Assembly: GCA_022225965.2 (NCBI GenBank)
Contig: JAKJXP020000062.1
Coordinates: 62,001 to 126,000, forward strand
Reading direction: 5' to 3'
Source: Diatrype stigma
Lineage: Eukaryota > Ascomycota > Sordariomycetes > Xylariales > Diatrypaceae
DNA length: 64,000 nt
Shown here piece after piece: positions 10,831 to 21,179 of this stretch. A model generated the notes under the pieces. It made no database searches and had not been told where the DNA came from. It saw nothing but the letters and a program-made list of their open reading frames with translations. The first letter of the stretch is position 1. The number at the start of each line of letters is the position of its first letter. The translations under genes were made by a program, and so were the position numbers.

Positions 10831-11169
10831 CAAGGAATCGAGTAGTCCTTCAGCGACACTATGGACCGACTGCCTAATTGCCTGGTCACCGAACCAGTAG
10901 GATTGGTAGCCGAAGGTCACTGCAGTGGGCGACTTAGCTACCACTTGGGTGAAAGATCACGAATTAGCAGTAGAGTCTCAATTTACTTACTGATACGGGC
11001 TTCCTGCAAGGCATGTGGTAGCATAGTTGAGTCCTGCAACCAATTCATCCCACTCTTTCGGTGAGTCCATGCCTCCATGGGATGTACACCGATTCCATGG
11101 ACGGCGATAATGCTATCGACAGCGGTATTAGTTTCTTGTCCGCAATATATTCATCCCCCTCAAGATGAC

Positions 11170-11376
11170 CTACTCTAGACGAATATCGTCTATGTCATTA
11201 GGCTCTGCGGCAACCTTGAAGCCAATATCATTCCGGGTGATCTCTCTCAGCCAAGGAAACTTGGGATCCTCTTCACTATTCTTGGTAATTCGTTGTGCCG
11301 TCTTAGTTGCTGTTTGTTGAGGTGGTTGAGATTCCTGGTCCCGAGTGATCTCTGTTTTCTTCAGTGACGGGTCCAT
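11170..11376 (-). CDS. Possible N-terminal exon of the NLR, 68 codons
   Basis: ATG at 11376 opens a hydrophilic frame (MDPSLKKTEITRD..., ending DIDDIRLE) directly upstream of the esterase domain and on the same strand. The spacing and the MDPS start resemble N-termini of fungal NLRs, but the frame stops at 11170 and the next domain lies in another frame with only ~20 bp between, too short for an intron. Either this is the true start with a frameshift, or the frame is accidental. Confidence 0.4.
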   Translation of the reverse strand: MDPSLKKTEITRDQESQPPQQTATKTAQRITKNSEEDPKFPWLREITRNDIGFKVAAEPNDIDDIRLE

Positions 11377-12036
11377 GGTAGTGTAGTGTTGAGCTCTTCA
11401 CGCTTGGGTGATTCTTTTCCCGACTCGCAATGAATTATTGGAACAACGTAATGAGACGAGGTTAATCAACATGGAAAGATCAGAGTGCAGCAACTAAACA
11501 CGGAACGCCCATTTAAATGGACTCTTACCTAGGTAGCCGGGAGTCTTTCATAAGCCATAGGCTTACCTAGTGCATGAGGCTGTGGAAGCCTCCGAAACGA
11601 GTGTACTTTGGCAAGAAGTACCCGACGATATCTCTAAAATGTGATTACTTGGAGGCTTCCCCTGACTCGCCGGGCGACTTGCTGACTGCATATCAAATTC
11701 TTATCACCATACTTCTGCGTTAAAGGGTAGGGTACCATAGAAATTCAGCATTGTCGGCTGCGCCACCAATATTTTACTCGGTTCACCGAAATATCATGTC
11801 ACTGTTTGATGCAACCGTAACCCTGCCATCAAGTATCTGATGCCGCCCTTTTCGCCAATATTCGGTCTACTTTGCACCATATAAGCCATAAATAGTACGC
11901 ATAAAAAAGCTTAGGATGAAACTGGAATCCAACAGCCTTCTTCCGCATTACAGGGCTACCAAGATTTTCCAAAGCTTGCATTCAAAAACAACCTTGCTTT
12001 GGTCACCATCTCACCTAGTTGAATAGTATCCCGATA
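11377..12036. other. Intergenic, no gene seen
   Basis: Between NLR 5' end and the gene at 12037, divergent. Contains one TACCTAGGTA copy near 11528; otherwise nothing recognised. Confidence 0.4.
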
Positions 12037-12954
12037 ATGAATCGAGTCAAGTCAATGGAATGCGGTGTGCAGTTTCCATTTATAGAACGCCACGGATTGA
12101 TTAGCGTCCAAGGTCACACGGTGCCAGGCCAGCCCACCATGCTCCTGGATGATGACACGGCTGTGACAAGCTTCCTTGAGCGTGAGCTATCGACAACAAG
12201 ACTGCAAGAAATTTACAATATTCTATTCCTAGTCTCGCGACCTGGAAATATCAGCCCCTTGCACCACCAGCTCATCAAAGGGCGCCGTATCTTCATCACC
12301 GAGCGGCCGGACCTCCATCTGCTATGGCACTACGATCAGATCCTTATCAAACCAGTACCAAAGTGTCTTTTCAGCTATACCTTTTGGCAAAAGTCCCTCT
12401 CCCCCTTCAAAGACGAAACACCGGGAGGCAGGCTTTGTTTAGAGGCCCAGGGGTTTCTCCGTACATACGCCCGCCTCATCGTATCGGAGTCTGACTTTGA
12501 ACTTGCCAAGGACCAGCGCCTCATCTGCCGCAGTATCGAGTGGGAGGCCTGGTGTCAATTCATTCAGGGGTTTCAACAACTGTTGGACTCGCAAGTTACG
12601 AAACGATACCATTATGGTGAAATACGGCTGACACGTCTGAATTTCTGGTACATGCTGCTCCGTGGGGGGACCAATTACTTGGACGTTCACTATAACTACG
12701 TCACGTACTTCGCGCGCTTCGGGACCCCGTACATATTCGTGTTCGGCGCGATGGCGGTAATGCTTGCTGCGCTGCAGACAGCTTTGCAGGTATATCCGGA
12801 CGGCGGATATCGAACGTTTGCAACGTCGTTCGTGCCCTTTGCCGTTGTTTTGATTGCGACGGGATTGCTTTCATTTCCGCTTCTATACATTATCTTTCAG
12901 TTGAAAGAGCTCTGGGTTTACATGTACAGACGCCAGCAACTAAAAATGGCCTAG
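12037..12954 (+). CDS. Two-TM fungal protein of unknown function (DUF6601-like)
   Basis: Single exon, 305 aa from the ATG at 12037 (the frame is open 18 bases further upstream but without another ATG). Residues ~1-210 are soluble, with several Trp and a conserved-looking LIKGRRIFITERPDLHLLW stretch, RLNFWYMLLRGG near 210. Two hydrophobic helices close to the C-terminus (PYIFVFGAMAVMLAALQTAL and FVPFAVVLIATGLLSFPLLY) followed by a short basic tail. The layout recalls the fungal family DUF6601, also seen in subtelomeric accessory clusters; this is from memory and needs a profile search. Function unknown. Confidence 0.75.
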   Translation: MNRVKSMECGVQFPFIERHGLISVQGHTVPGQPTMLLDDDTAVTSFLERELSTTRLQEIYNILFLVSRPGNISPLHHQLIKGRRIFITERPDLHLLWHYDQILIKPVPKCLFSYTFWQKSLSPFKDETPGGRLCLEAQGFLRTYARLIVSESDFELAKDQRLICRSIEWEAWCQFIQGFQQLLDSQVTKRYHYGEIRLTRLNFWYMLLRGGTNYLDVHYNYVTYFARFGTPYIFVFGAMAVMLAALQTALQVYPDGGYRTFATSFVPFAVVLIATGLLSFPLLYIIFQLKELWVYMYRRQQLKMA

Positions 12955-14033
12955 ACACTCAATATACGATGACCGTACGGTCTACAACCCATGGATATGT
13001 CCATGGCAGCACCAAATCTAGTTGTCCCTTGTTTTTCCTTTAAACAATACATACTTAATTACTTGGAGCTTTTAACAATACCTATTAACGCTATGTCTTG
13101 TGTCCCAACATCTGTATTTCAGTGATTCTTGGCGCTGCTTTGAACAACGTTCTGGACACTCGCGAGGGTACCGTACCCTTCATAGACCATATTAATGTTG
13201 GGTCCGTATAGAGCTCAGAAGGATTGCCGGTCAGCGAATTGGAATCCTGTATCAATTTGGGGAGATGGGTGGGCGCTTAGTGAGGAGGCGCTTATACTGC
13301 CACAGTGACAGTTGTTAACAGGGGTAACAATGCAAGCAATGACAAATGTATGCATATCAGCATGATACACTGGGAACTGCGCGCCAAGCAGTCATGAGAT
13401 ATATGCATGGATTATACGTTATAACCACAAGGATGAAGCTGAACTATTGAACTATAACTACTTCGTACTGACAGCCTGATATCAGACCCCTATAAGCTGC
13501 CAGCTAGTTAGCCTAGAATTAGGTACGATCCAGCCTGCTGCTCGAGAGTCTATTCCTAGGCAACTAGTGTCATATATTGACTTCTTGGCATCCATGTAAT
13601 ACTCCAATTTCTAATAATATTCACACTGCATCATGCTCTTTGCATGTACAAAGCCTCGACTCCAAGAAAGTACAAAAGTTGGTTCAATGTATCGTTTCGG
13701 GGGCTACGCTCTAACTACCCTGCGTCAATGCTGTCAGATTATCAAACTTTTTCTGATAAGGGATCCTAATTTAGGATTGGTCCTATAGTGAGATGGAACG
13801 GCTGGTATGGTGAGAGAAGATATTGCAGGACTCCTTCTGACCGCGAGGCTGCCGGCCATGGTCACGATGAATCAAAAACTGTCTTTATAATCGATATCTC
13901 TCCCCGCCGGCAGCCGAGCATCTCTTCACTCAGCCATTCAAGTTCATTCAGTCGTATCTCCATAAATATTTTATTGCATTCATTCCCATCAACACATACA
14001 TCCATATACAATAATCCGTTTCTTGGTGGAAAG
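12955..14033. other. Intergenic, no gene seen
   Basis: Short frames only. The last ~150 bases before 14034 are pyrimidine/CAT-rich and probably the 5' UTR and promoter of the next gene. Confidence 0.4.
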
Positions 14034-15091
14034 ATGGCTTCAAAGAAGACGAACTACTCGCCTATGCAGCGACAGGGTGGACGTAAGTGAAATAGACCTC
14101 AAGCCGATGCTAGAATATGGCGACTGACACGCGTCTAGCCCCAAAGAAGAATAAGAAGAGCCTGTTTTGGTCGTTTTGTGGCTCTTTCGTACTCTGGATC
14201 ATTGTACTGGCTCTGAGCTGTATGGAATCCCGATATGCCTGTGTCGAGAATAAGGGCTGACTCTAATCTAGTTACTGTGGCTCTCAGTTGCGTTAGAAAG
14301 GACAGTATCTATATTGTGGAACTTCGATCCAACAGTACTACCGATGTTTCTGTCCGCCTGGGCTATTTCGGTATGGCGTCTATGTCTATCTATAGCCAAC
14401 TCGAAAGCAGCTAACAGTTCGTCCAGGAACATGTGTATCCACCGGCGGTGATAGCGCGAACATGACAGCCTGCCTCCCGTTCAATGACATCGACGAAGAT
14501 GACCCGGTTCCTCAGTTCACGAAGAAACTAGCGGATCTGGTTGACGGGGGCGACGTGTCGTTGCCAAGTGACACGATCTCCGACCTTATCACCATTTCAG
14601 CTGGGCTTCACTTACACGTGTTCCCAGTCGCCGTACCTGCCAGCTTCCTGATCACGTTCTTGCTAAGTGCAATCCTGTTCTGGATCCTCGTGATCATGAC
14701 GGGCCGATCCAAGGCATACAAAATAACCTTCGCCGTAACGACACTCATGAACAGCTATGGACTGACACTCGGGTTTATGATGGCCTACGCGACCAGGCTT
14801 GCTTGCCAAGGACTCATTCTGCCTGCTTCGGGAGACACGGGCCAACTGCAACCGGATGTGTACATCACGAGGGGCAGCACCCTCCAAACGCTACAGTGGA
14901 GTGTCGTTGCATTCTCCTGCTTGCTGCAACTATCCATTGCCAGCCTGTTCGTGCGGCGACACGTAGCGGTTAGTGGAGGAAAGGGCGGAGGCGGACGTGG
15001 TGGTGGAGTCGAAGGCGGAAGTGCAAGTGGTCACGACAATATTCAAATCACCATTATGCCGGCCTTCAAGAAAAAGAGGTGCTGCTTTTAA
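14034..15091 (+). CDS. Fig1-like four-TM plasma-membrane protein
   Basis: Join 14034..14082, 14139..14219, 14272..14370 and 14418..15091; introns of 56, 52 and 47 bp, all GT-AG, giving 300 aa. TM1 lies at ~25-50 (LFWSFCGSFVLWIIVLALSF), followed by an extracellular loop with VSVRLGYFVRPGTC, then TM2 (FPVAVPASFLITFLLSAILF), TM3 (TFAVTTLMNSYGLTLGFMMA) and TM4 (WSVVAFSCLLQLSIASLF). Four helices, a large first loop and a Gly-Tyr-Phe...Cys motif match the Fig1 family, which in yeast supports calcium influx and membrane fusion in mating. The tail is Gly-rich, then basic, and ends KKKRCCF, a likely palmitoylation site though not a proper CaaX box. Family assignment is moderate; a claudin-like SUR7/PalI relative is the alternative. 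Confidence 0.75.
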
Positions 15092-15200
15092 GGGCTTTCC
15101 CATTATATCCTGTCGGGGGCAGGGTATAAATGTGGTAAGGCATCTTTCCCATCATTCTTCCGACCATCTTTCCGACTTTCCTAATATTATTTCCGTGTTT

Positions 15201-15232
<32 letters not shown>

Positions 15233-16698
15233 TTCTTTCTTTTCTTTCTTTTTTCTTTCTTTTCTTTCTTTCTTTTCTTTCTTTTTTTTTCCCTTCTTTT
15301 CTTTCTTATTTTCTTTTTTGTAATTTCTTATTATATACTACCCTTAAAGATCTTAAAGATTATTCCCGCTTTTGCGTCTCTGAGCTGTCATAGTAATATG
15401 CTAGACCAGATCTGATACCGTAAATTTAGTATCAGACACGGAAAATGTTGTCTGTATTATATAGCTGCATACCGGATTTGTAGTAGGGTGCGGTCGGACC
15501 CAAAGAAATAAAGAATTGCAGGGCAAGAACGTTGTTATTAGATGTAGTCGTGTCGTGATATAGGGGCTACAATAGGAGAGTTTGGATTACATAACCAGGG
15601 GATCAGCACCCAAGCAGCCAAGGTACCAAGGTAGTGGCTTGGCACACATATAGAGCTCTTCCGCTCCCCTAGATAGTCTAGACTAGAGACTGCTTCTTTC
15701 TTCTGTATAACAATAAAGCTGTATCCGAATGATGAATGAATCCACCCTTATCTGTGATCTTTTGACTTCCACAAGTCGGTGGCCCTAGCTGTAGTAGTCC
15801 AGCCATGCCATAATATAATAAATCGTGTGGTGAGGAAGCCCCTTACTTTTACCCATCATCGTGGGGAGGTGCGATACATGCGTGTATCGCAGGCATGTTG
15901 ATGAACGGTATAACCGTAATCGCGACACACAGGATCAATGAAAATCCCAGGAGCTCAGAGCTCGGCAGTCAATTGTTGATGCCCACCACATTCTATATCT
16001 TGCCCGTATGCACGTTGAATCGCGATAGGAATAAGTGCATCTAGCTTAATGGTAACTTCAATGAGTTGATAGTTCCATATCATGTATGCATATCTTATCA
16101 TATCACGCACGAAAACCAATTACCTTCTGATTATGGCCTTACAGTTGATCGACATTGTTGTTTTTCCGCCAATCGCACATCTCATGCTCGTAAGAATCTT
16201 CCTGGTCGGGCATCCAGTCATAATGTTTCATCGACCCCTTTCCAGCCCTGGAGGCTGCTGGTTGAAACGAAACATTATGGGGGAATATTCAAGCGTGGCT
16301 GATGAACCGCTAGGTAGGCCACCATCTCCATCCAATGAAAGCACCTGTAGCTTTGTTCGCTTCCGAAATGGGTAAGTTTTCCCGTCTATCATTACTCTTA
16401 GTAGCGTCGTATTGATCAATCGCTGTCACCCATCGTAGGGGGTTTCCCCTATTCGCCAATATACATGATACCCTGTCTCATTGAAGGCTCCGGTGAAAGC
16501 CCCCAGGCCCAAGATTATCAAGATATGGTTCCATGTGCTTTTGGTATAAGGGTGACATCTCCCGGGCAAGAAACAATGGAATAGCTTCCTATGTTGCTTC
16601 ACATTCCCAAGCTAGGAATATTTGGGACCAGCTGTCCATCGTAGCAACCCCTGCAACCAATCCTCGTTCAGAGAGGGCACAGGCAACGACAAAACACG
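15092..16698. other. Intergenic with microsatellite, no gene seen
   Basis: Starts with a CTTT-rich tract, then 1.4 kb of single-copy DNA with only short frames. An imperfect inverted repeat sits at 16219-16277. Confidence 0.4.
15199..15320. repeat. CTTT-type microsatellite
   Basis: About 120 bases of TTTC/TTTTC units with T-run interruptions, just downstream of the Fig1-like gene. Confidence 0.9.
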
Positions 16699-17676
16699 AT
16701 GAAGACTACTACGGCCCTATCCGCCCTCGTAGCTGTTGGCGGCATGGTCCAGGCGCATCCCTTCTCTGGCGCTGCCGGCAAAGCAACCGACCTCCAGTCC
16801 CCCAGTACATGCAGCAAGGCCGACAGGAGCAATGCCGTCCGGAGCACCAGCACCAGCACCAGCACCAGCTCCTCGAAGGTAAAGGCCGCCGCCGCCTCTG
16901 CCGCTCCCGCCGCGGAATGGGAGCCGCCCTCGAACCTGTCGACGGCGCTCGACGAGGTCTGGCAGCACACGATGGAGACGTACACGGAGCCGCTGTCGTT
17001 CCTGAACTGGGGGTACGACCACCTGATGGACACGGGGTCCAACATCCAGTACTGCGTGCGGTGGGACTCGAGCGCGACGGTGACGGCGGCGCAGCGAGCG
17101 GGCATCGCGGCGGCGCTGCAGCGCAGCTACGGCAAGTGGATGAGCCAGGCGCTGGTGGGGTTCGACGGGTTCCCCTACGACGGGGTCAACGTGACGGTGG
17201 TGGGGTGGGCGGCCACGGACGCGACGCTGCTGGAGGGCCTCGAGGCGGGCGAGGGGGTCACGGTGTACACGGACACGCGGGACGCGGACGGCGTGCCCGA
17301 GTGCGACCCGGCGTGCGGGCGGGCGATCCACTACGGCGACGGCGACTACTCCGGGTGCGCGGGGGGCTCGGCGGCGCGCTACGACGTCTCGCTGTGGCTG
17401 TCGGCGAGCCTGGACGGGAACCTGGCCGGCTACGGCGGCGACTGGGGCCAGGAGCTGCCCACCGATTACATGCTGGATAACCTCGAGACGGACAACATCC
17501 ACATCCTGCTGCACGAGATGGGCCACACGCTCGCCCTCGACGACTTCTACGACTGGACCCCCGACGGCGTCACCAGCTTCATCATGAAGGCCGGGTCGGC
17601 CTTCGAGGTCACCGACTTCGACGCCTGGATGGCGAGGGACTGGTGGCGCCACATCAAGAGCCGCTATGGCCTTTGA
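16699..17676 (+). CDS. Secreted zinc metallopeptidase-like protein
   Basis: Single exon, 325 aa. N-terminal signal peptide (MKTTTALSALVAVGGMVQA, cleavage near 19), then a Ser/Thr/Ala-rich linker to ~75, then a compact domain. Residues 272-276 are HEMGH in the context LHEMGHTLALDDFYDW, i.e. HExxH with a downstream Asp as possible third zinc ligand; this is a zincin catalytic signature. Cysteines (SNIQYCVRW, VPECDPACGRA, GCAGG) could form disulfides in the secreted product. The gene is much more GC rich than its flanks. Probably an extracellular protease; substrate unknown. No introns. Confidence 0.85.
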   Translation: MKTTTALSALVAVGGMVQAHPFSGAAGKATDLQSPSTCSKADRSNAVRSTSTSTSTSSSKVKAAAASAAPAAEWEPPSNLSTALDEVWQHTMETYTEPLSFLNWGYDHLMDTGSNIQYCVRWDSSATVTAAQRAGIAAALQRSYGKWMSQALVGFDGFPYDGVNVTVVGWAATDATLLEGLEAGEGVTVYTDTRDADGVPECDPACGRAIHYGDGDYSGCAGGSAARYDVSLWLSASLDGNLAGYGGDWGQELPTDYMLDNLETDNIHILLHEMGHTLALDDFYDWTPDGVTSFIMKAGSAFEVTDFDAWMARDWWRHIKSRYGL

Positions 17677-18493
17677 GAGGGAAATGTGTTATGGGGTTGG
17701 GAAATCAGGAGGACACCTAGTTGATTGTTGATATTTTCTTGGTATCCTATTTTTGCCTGTATAATTTTTGGGAACTTACGTATTATCCGTTCAAGAGGAA
17801 TGACCGGATACACCCACGCCCAAAACCCCCCTTTCCGTTTTACGGACCTATGGGAGGCATAGTTGGTTTTCAAAGCAGTTTTGCATATGTCTTTGGAGCC
17901 TGGTCATAGCCCATTTGCGTAAGCTTCCTGAAGGGGACTTCTAAACTAGCTTCGGGTATGAAAGTGTCCGACGAGGGTCAACCAAGAGTAGCTACTTCGC
18001 TACTGTCCTCATGGCTAGCCAGTGTGAAGGAAGTCGTCTCTCCGGTGCCAAGGGAAAGTGTCGCTACTGTTGTCACGAGGTAGCAAGAGTATATTGTCTA
18101 ATACATTCATTCTCTGAAAGGAGAGGCTACCAAGCTCTGCCGACTGGTATCTAGTGTCACCGATCATCCCTATCCTCGACCGGCAGAGCTGCGGCATTCT
18201 TCGTAGTTTGACAGCTGGAATGGAAAATATGAGAAACATCTCTCTGGAGACTAGAACATATACCATGACTCAATGGGAACCTACAGCAACAGGGTCAGCA
18301 TCAATAATTCGAGAACCTTACGATAGCTGCTGCAAGTGGTGTTTCCTGCGCAATGATCAGCCAACAGTCACATGCCTAGGATATCGACATACGAGTAAGT
18401 ACGAAGTACCTGGGTACCTGTTGAGCCATAAATCCAGCCTTATCGGTTAGCAGCATGAAGTACCTATTCAGTTACTTACCTTATTGCGCAGGA
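17677..18493. other. Intergenic up to the AT-rich element
   Basis: No supported gene. A 10-bp inverted repeat (AGCTCTGCCG / CGGCAGAGCT, ~18133 and ~18180) is the only structure noticed. Confidence 0.4.
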
Positions 18494-18526
18494 GGGGTTT
18501 TTGGAAACGGTCCCGGGAATCGAATC
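18494..18526. repeat. Left terminal inverted repeat of the 12.9-kb element
   Basis: Pairs with 31372-31404 in inverted orientation at 30/33 positions. Confidence 0.8.
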
Positions 18527-21179
18527 CAGCAATAAAGACGGTCCTTAATTAAGGACTTTTAAAAAATTAATTAACGGCCAAAATCAATTCTACTTTAGGC
18601 TTAATATAATATGGCGTAACGGTTTTGCTTATTAGATTTGCTATGTATTAAAAACATTTATCCTTAATACGATTACGATTAAAGGTTATTTTATGCCGAT
18701 ATAATTGTTAGCCGTTAAGGATTATTTCTTAGCCATATGATTTAGTCGACTAATATAATTATCCATGCTTTCGAAATAATTATTACGCCAATTGCGTTTT
18801 ATAATAAGAAAACATATTTTTATTTTATGATTAATTATAATTTATATATTGTTTTATTATAAAACTTATTATATACGTTAAAAACGATATTGTCGTTAAT
18901 TTAATTATCTTATATGTAATTAAATTTAGCGTTATATTATTATTACGTTTTAAAATAATGCTAATATTAAGATATTTATTGCATTTAAAATAACGTTTAT
19001 TATAAAATAATCTTTTTATATTAAGACTATCGTCGAATACATATCAATTATTTCGAAGTTTCGAAAGAAAACTTTATAATCGAAAATTATTTATAAAGCA
19101 TTATTACGGACTTTCTTAATCTTTTCATTATGGCTCCCGCTTTTAAGGCCGCCATAACGTCCGGTCGGCAAATTTATTAATTATTTACATTTATGCTACG
19201 ATTCGTAAATTAGCGTTACGAAATTATTTATATTCGCAATAAGTTTTAGTTATCCGGAATTTATTTTTTATAGTTTTAATATTTAAATGTATTTTTATTT
19301 TTTTATCGTAATTTATAATTTAAAAATGCAGCTATCGTTAATTTTGTCGCTTTTATTTGTATTTGCGAAATTAAGTACAAATGTTACATAATTTTCGTTC
19401 TCATTCGATAATAATCGTAAAGTCGCTTCGTTAAGAAATTTGGCATTAACGAAATCGATTGCTGGTATTAAAGAAGGCAAAAATAATAATCGGTTATTAA
19501 TAGCTCGCCGTAATTAATATTATATTATATTATTTATTATTAATTAATCAAAATCGTTATATCAATAAAATAATGTATTTCCGGATATAATAACATACCT
19601 TAAAAATACGACGCATAAATATGTAAGTATTAAATTAAACGACAGAACATTAAACAAAACAAAAAGGAAATATACGGTACGTACGTTCCTGGCATACGTT
19701 AAATTATTAAAGCTAATATGAAGTTCTTTAAAATATAAGAAAAATACGAACCTGTCGATATTTTAAGCGATAATGTTTTTTCGACGCCTTATTAAAAAAA
19801 ATAAAATCAATATAAAATCGATTTGTAACGATATTAATATTAAGATATATATATCTTTTAAAGCCTTGCCTTTAATTATTTACCAAAAGAACAATAAAAG
19901 TTGCAATAAGATAGTTACGTTAATATAATTAATTAACGTATTTCAGAAGTTATTTGTTTTACCATAATACAGGCATAACACGATTACGAAATTATTATTA
20001 AAACAAAAACAATATAAACCATTAAAACGAATAATATAAAAAATAACTTACCGTAATTAAAACGATTAAAAGTCGTAAAAGGCTTCCTGTTCTCGCCCGT
20101 ATTAATAAAATAATAATTATCTTAAATACGGCAAAAAATCGAATATAAAAAAGAACCTATTGCGGTTAAAAAGTTAAAGAAATAACTGTAATAACGGACT
20201 TATTTATTCCGATCGTTATAATCGAAATAAAAATAAATAAAAAACATACCAGGAAAAAAGCAAAACGATATATTAAAAAAATCAATATTACATTTTACAT
20301 TAATTCGATATAATAATGTTATTCGAAATACTTTTTTGGTTATTGGTTTTATTAATACCAAATAGCCATAATAATAAAATAAATAAAAACAATACGATTA
20401 TATTACCTAAGCCTAAAAAATAACGAAAAACATAATAATAAAAACTAACATTAAATTTACGTATAAGAAAAATGCATATAAGGGTTAAAAACATTAAGAA
20501 CGATCGAGGTTTATTATATAAACGATTAATTTTAGGCGGCAGCATAAGGGCAATTATTATTAATATTGCGTAATAACGAAGATTAAACGAATTCGGTATT
20601 ATATTTAAGCTTAAACGGATAGCAAAAAAAATGGGTTACAAAAAAGTTTAATGGTTTATTTAATATAAATTTAATTAATTGGTAATAATAATTAACGAAT
20701 TAAAGGATTAAAGTTAAACAAAAAATAGGATTTCATAATAATGTAAAAATATACGATTAATATATATAACGGACGATAAATAATAAACAATAAATAATAA
20801 GCAATAAGTAATAAGCAATAGGGAATTATATTAACGGATTATGTTATCTTATAATTACGAAACAATTATAATCCGATATATTTATTATTTTTATTAAATT
20901 AATATAAACATTACATAAATATTACCGGCAGCAATTCGGATCCTAATTCAGCTTTATTATTCCATATAAAGCTTATATAAAATAATATTTAACGGTTATT
21001 ATTTATAATATAAAATTTTATTATACTTAATTATTAGTAATAGCTATAGCATTAATTTAATATATATATTATCGAATACCAAAATAATAACGAATAATGC
21101 CGTATTTTCGTAATATAAACGCAATTAATTAAATATATTAAACATTATGGTTAATATAAAGAAATAACTTTTCGGCCTT

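Larger units (their letters stand above)
9400..11148 (-). pseudogene. Esterase-like (SesB-type) N-terminal half of the NLR, interrupted
   Basis: Minus-strand pieces assemble into an alpha/beta-hydrolase domain of the kind found at the N-terminus of fungal NLRs: ~11148-10991 (IIAVHGIGVHP), 10919-10831 (TFGYQSYWFGDQAIRQS), then after the MITE 10217-10148 (RPILFIGHCFGGLVIQQ, nucleophile motif GHCFGG), 10092-9745 (FIFLGTPHHGVSAD) and 9686-9399 (LPLDHFGMNKF, the usual domain end). Introns at 10990-10920, 10147-10093 and 9744-9687 have good GT-AG ends. Two lesions: a frame change near 10855-10870, where the frame of RQS must shift to continue into VAEGLLDSLAEKRR, and the hAT element at 10226-10822 inside the next codons. 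Upstream, the frame is also closed by a TGA just before the domain start, so the connection to the small N-terminal frame at 11170-11376 is broken or mis-spliced. Confidence 0.8.

Noticed and set aside
18505..18535. tRNA T-arm-like segment (GATTCGATTCCCGGGACC on minus strand)
   Set aside because: No acceptor or anticodon arms nearby; the segment is part of the terminal inverted repeat of the 12.9-kb element.
20300..20545. Minus-strand 81-codon frame in the AT-rich block
   Set aside because: Hydrophobic composition is what RIP-mutated DNA gives by chance; no support as an intact gene.
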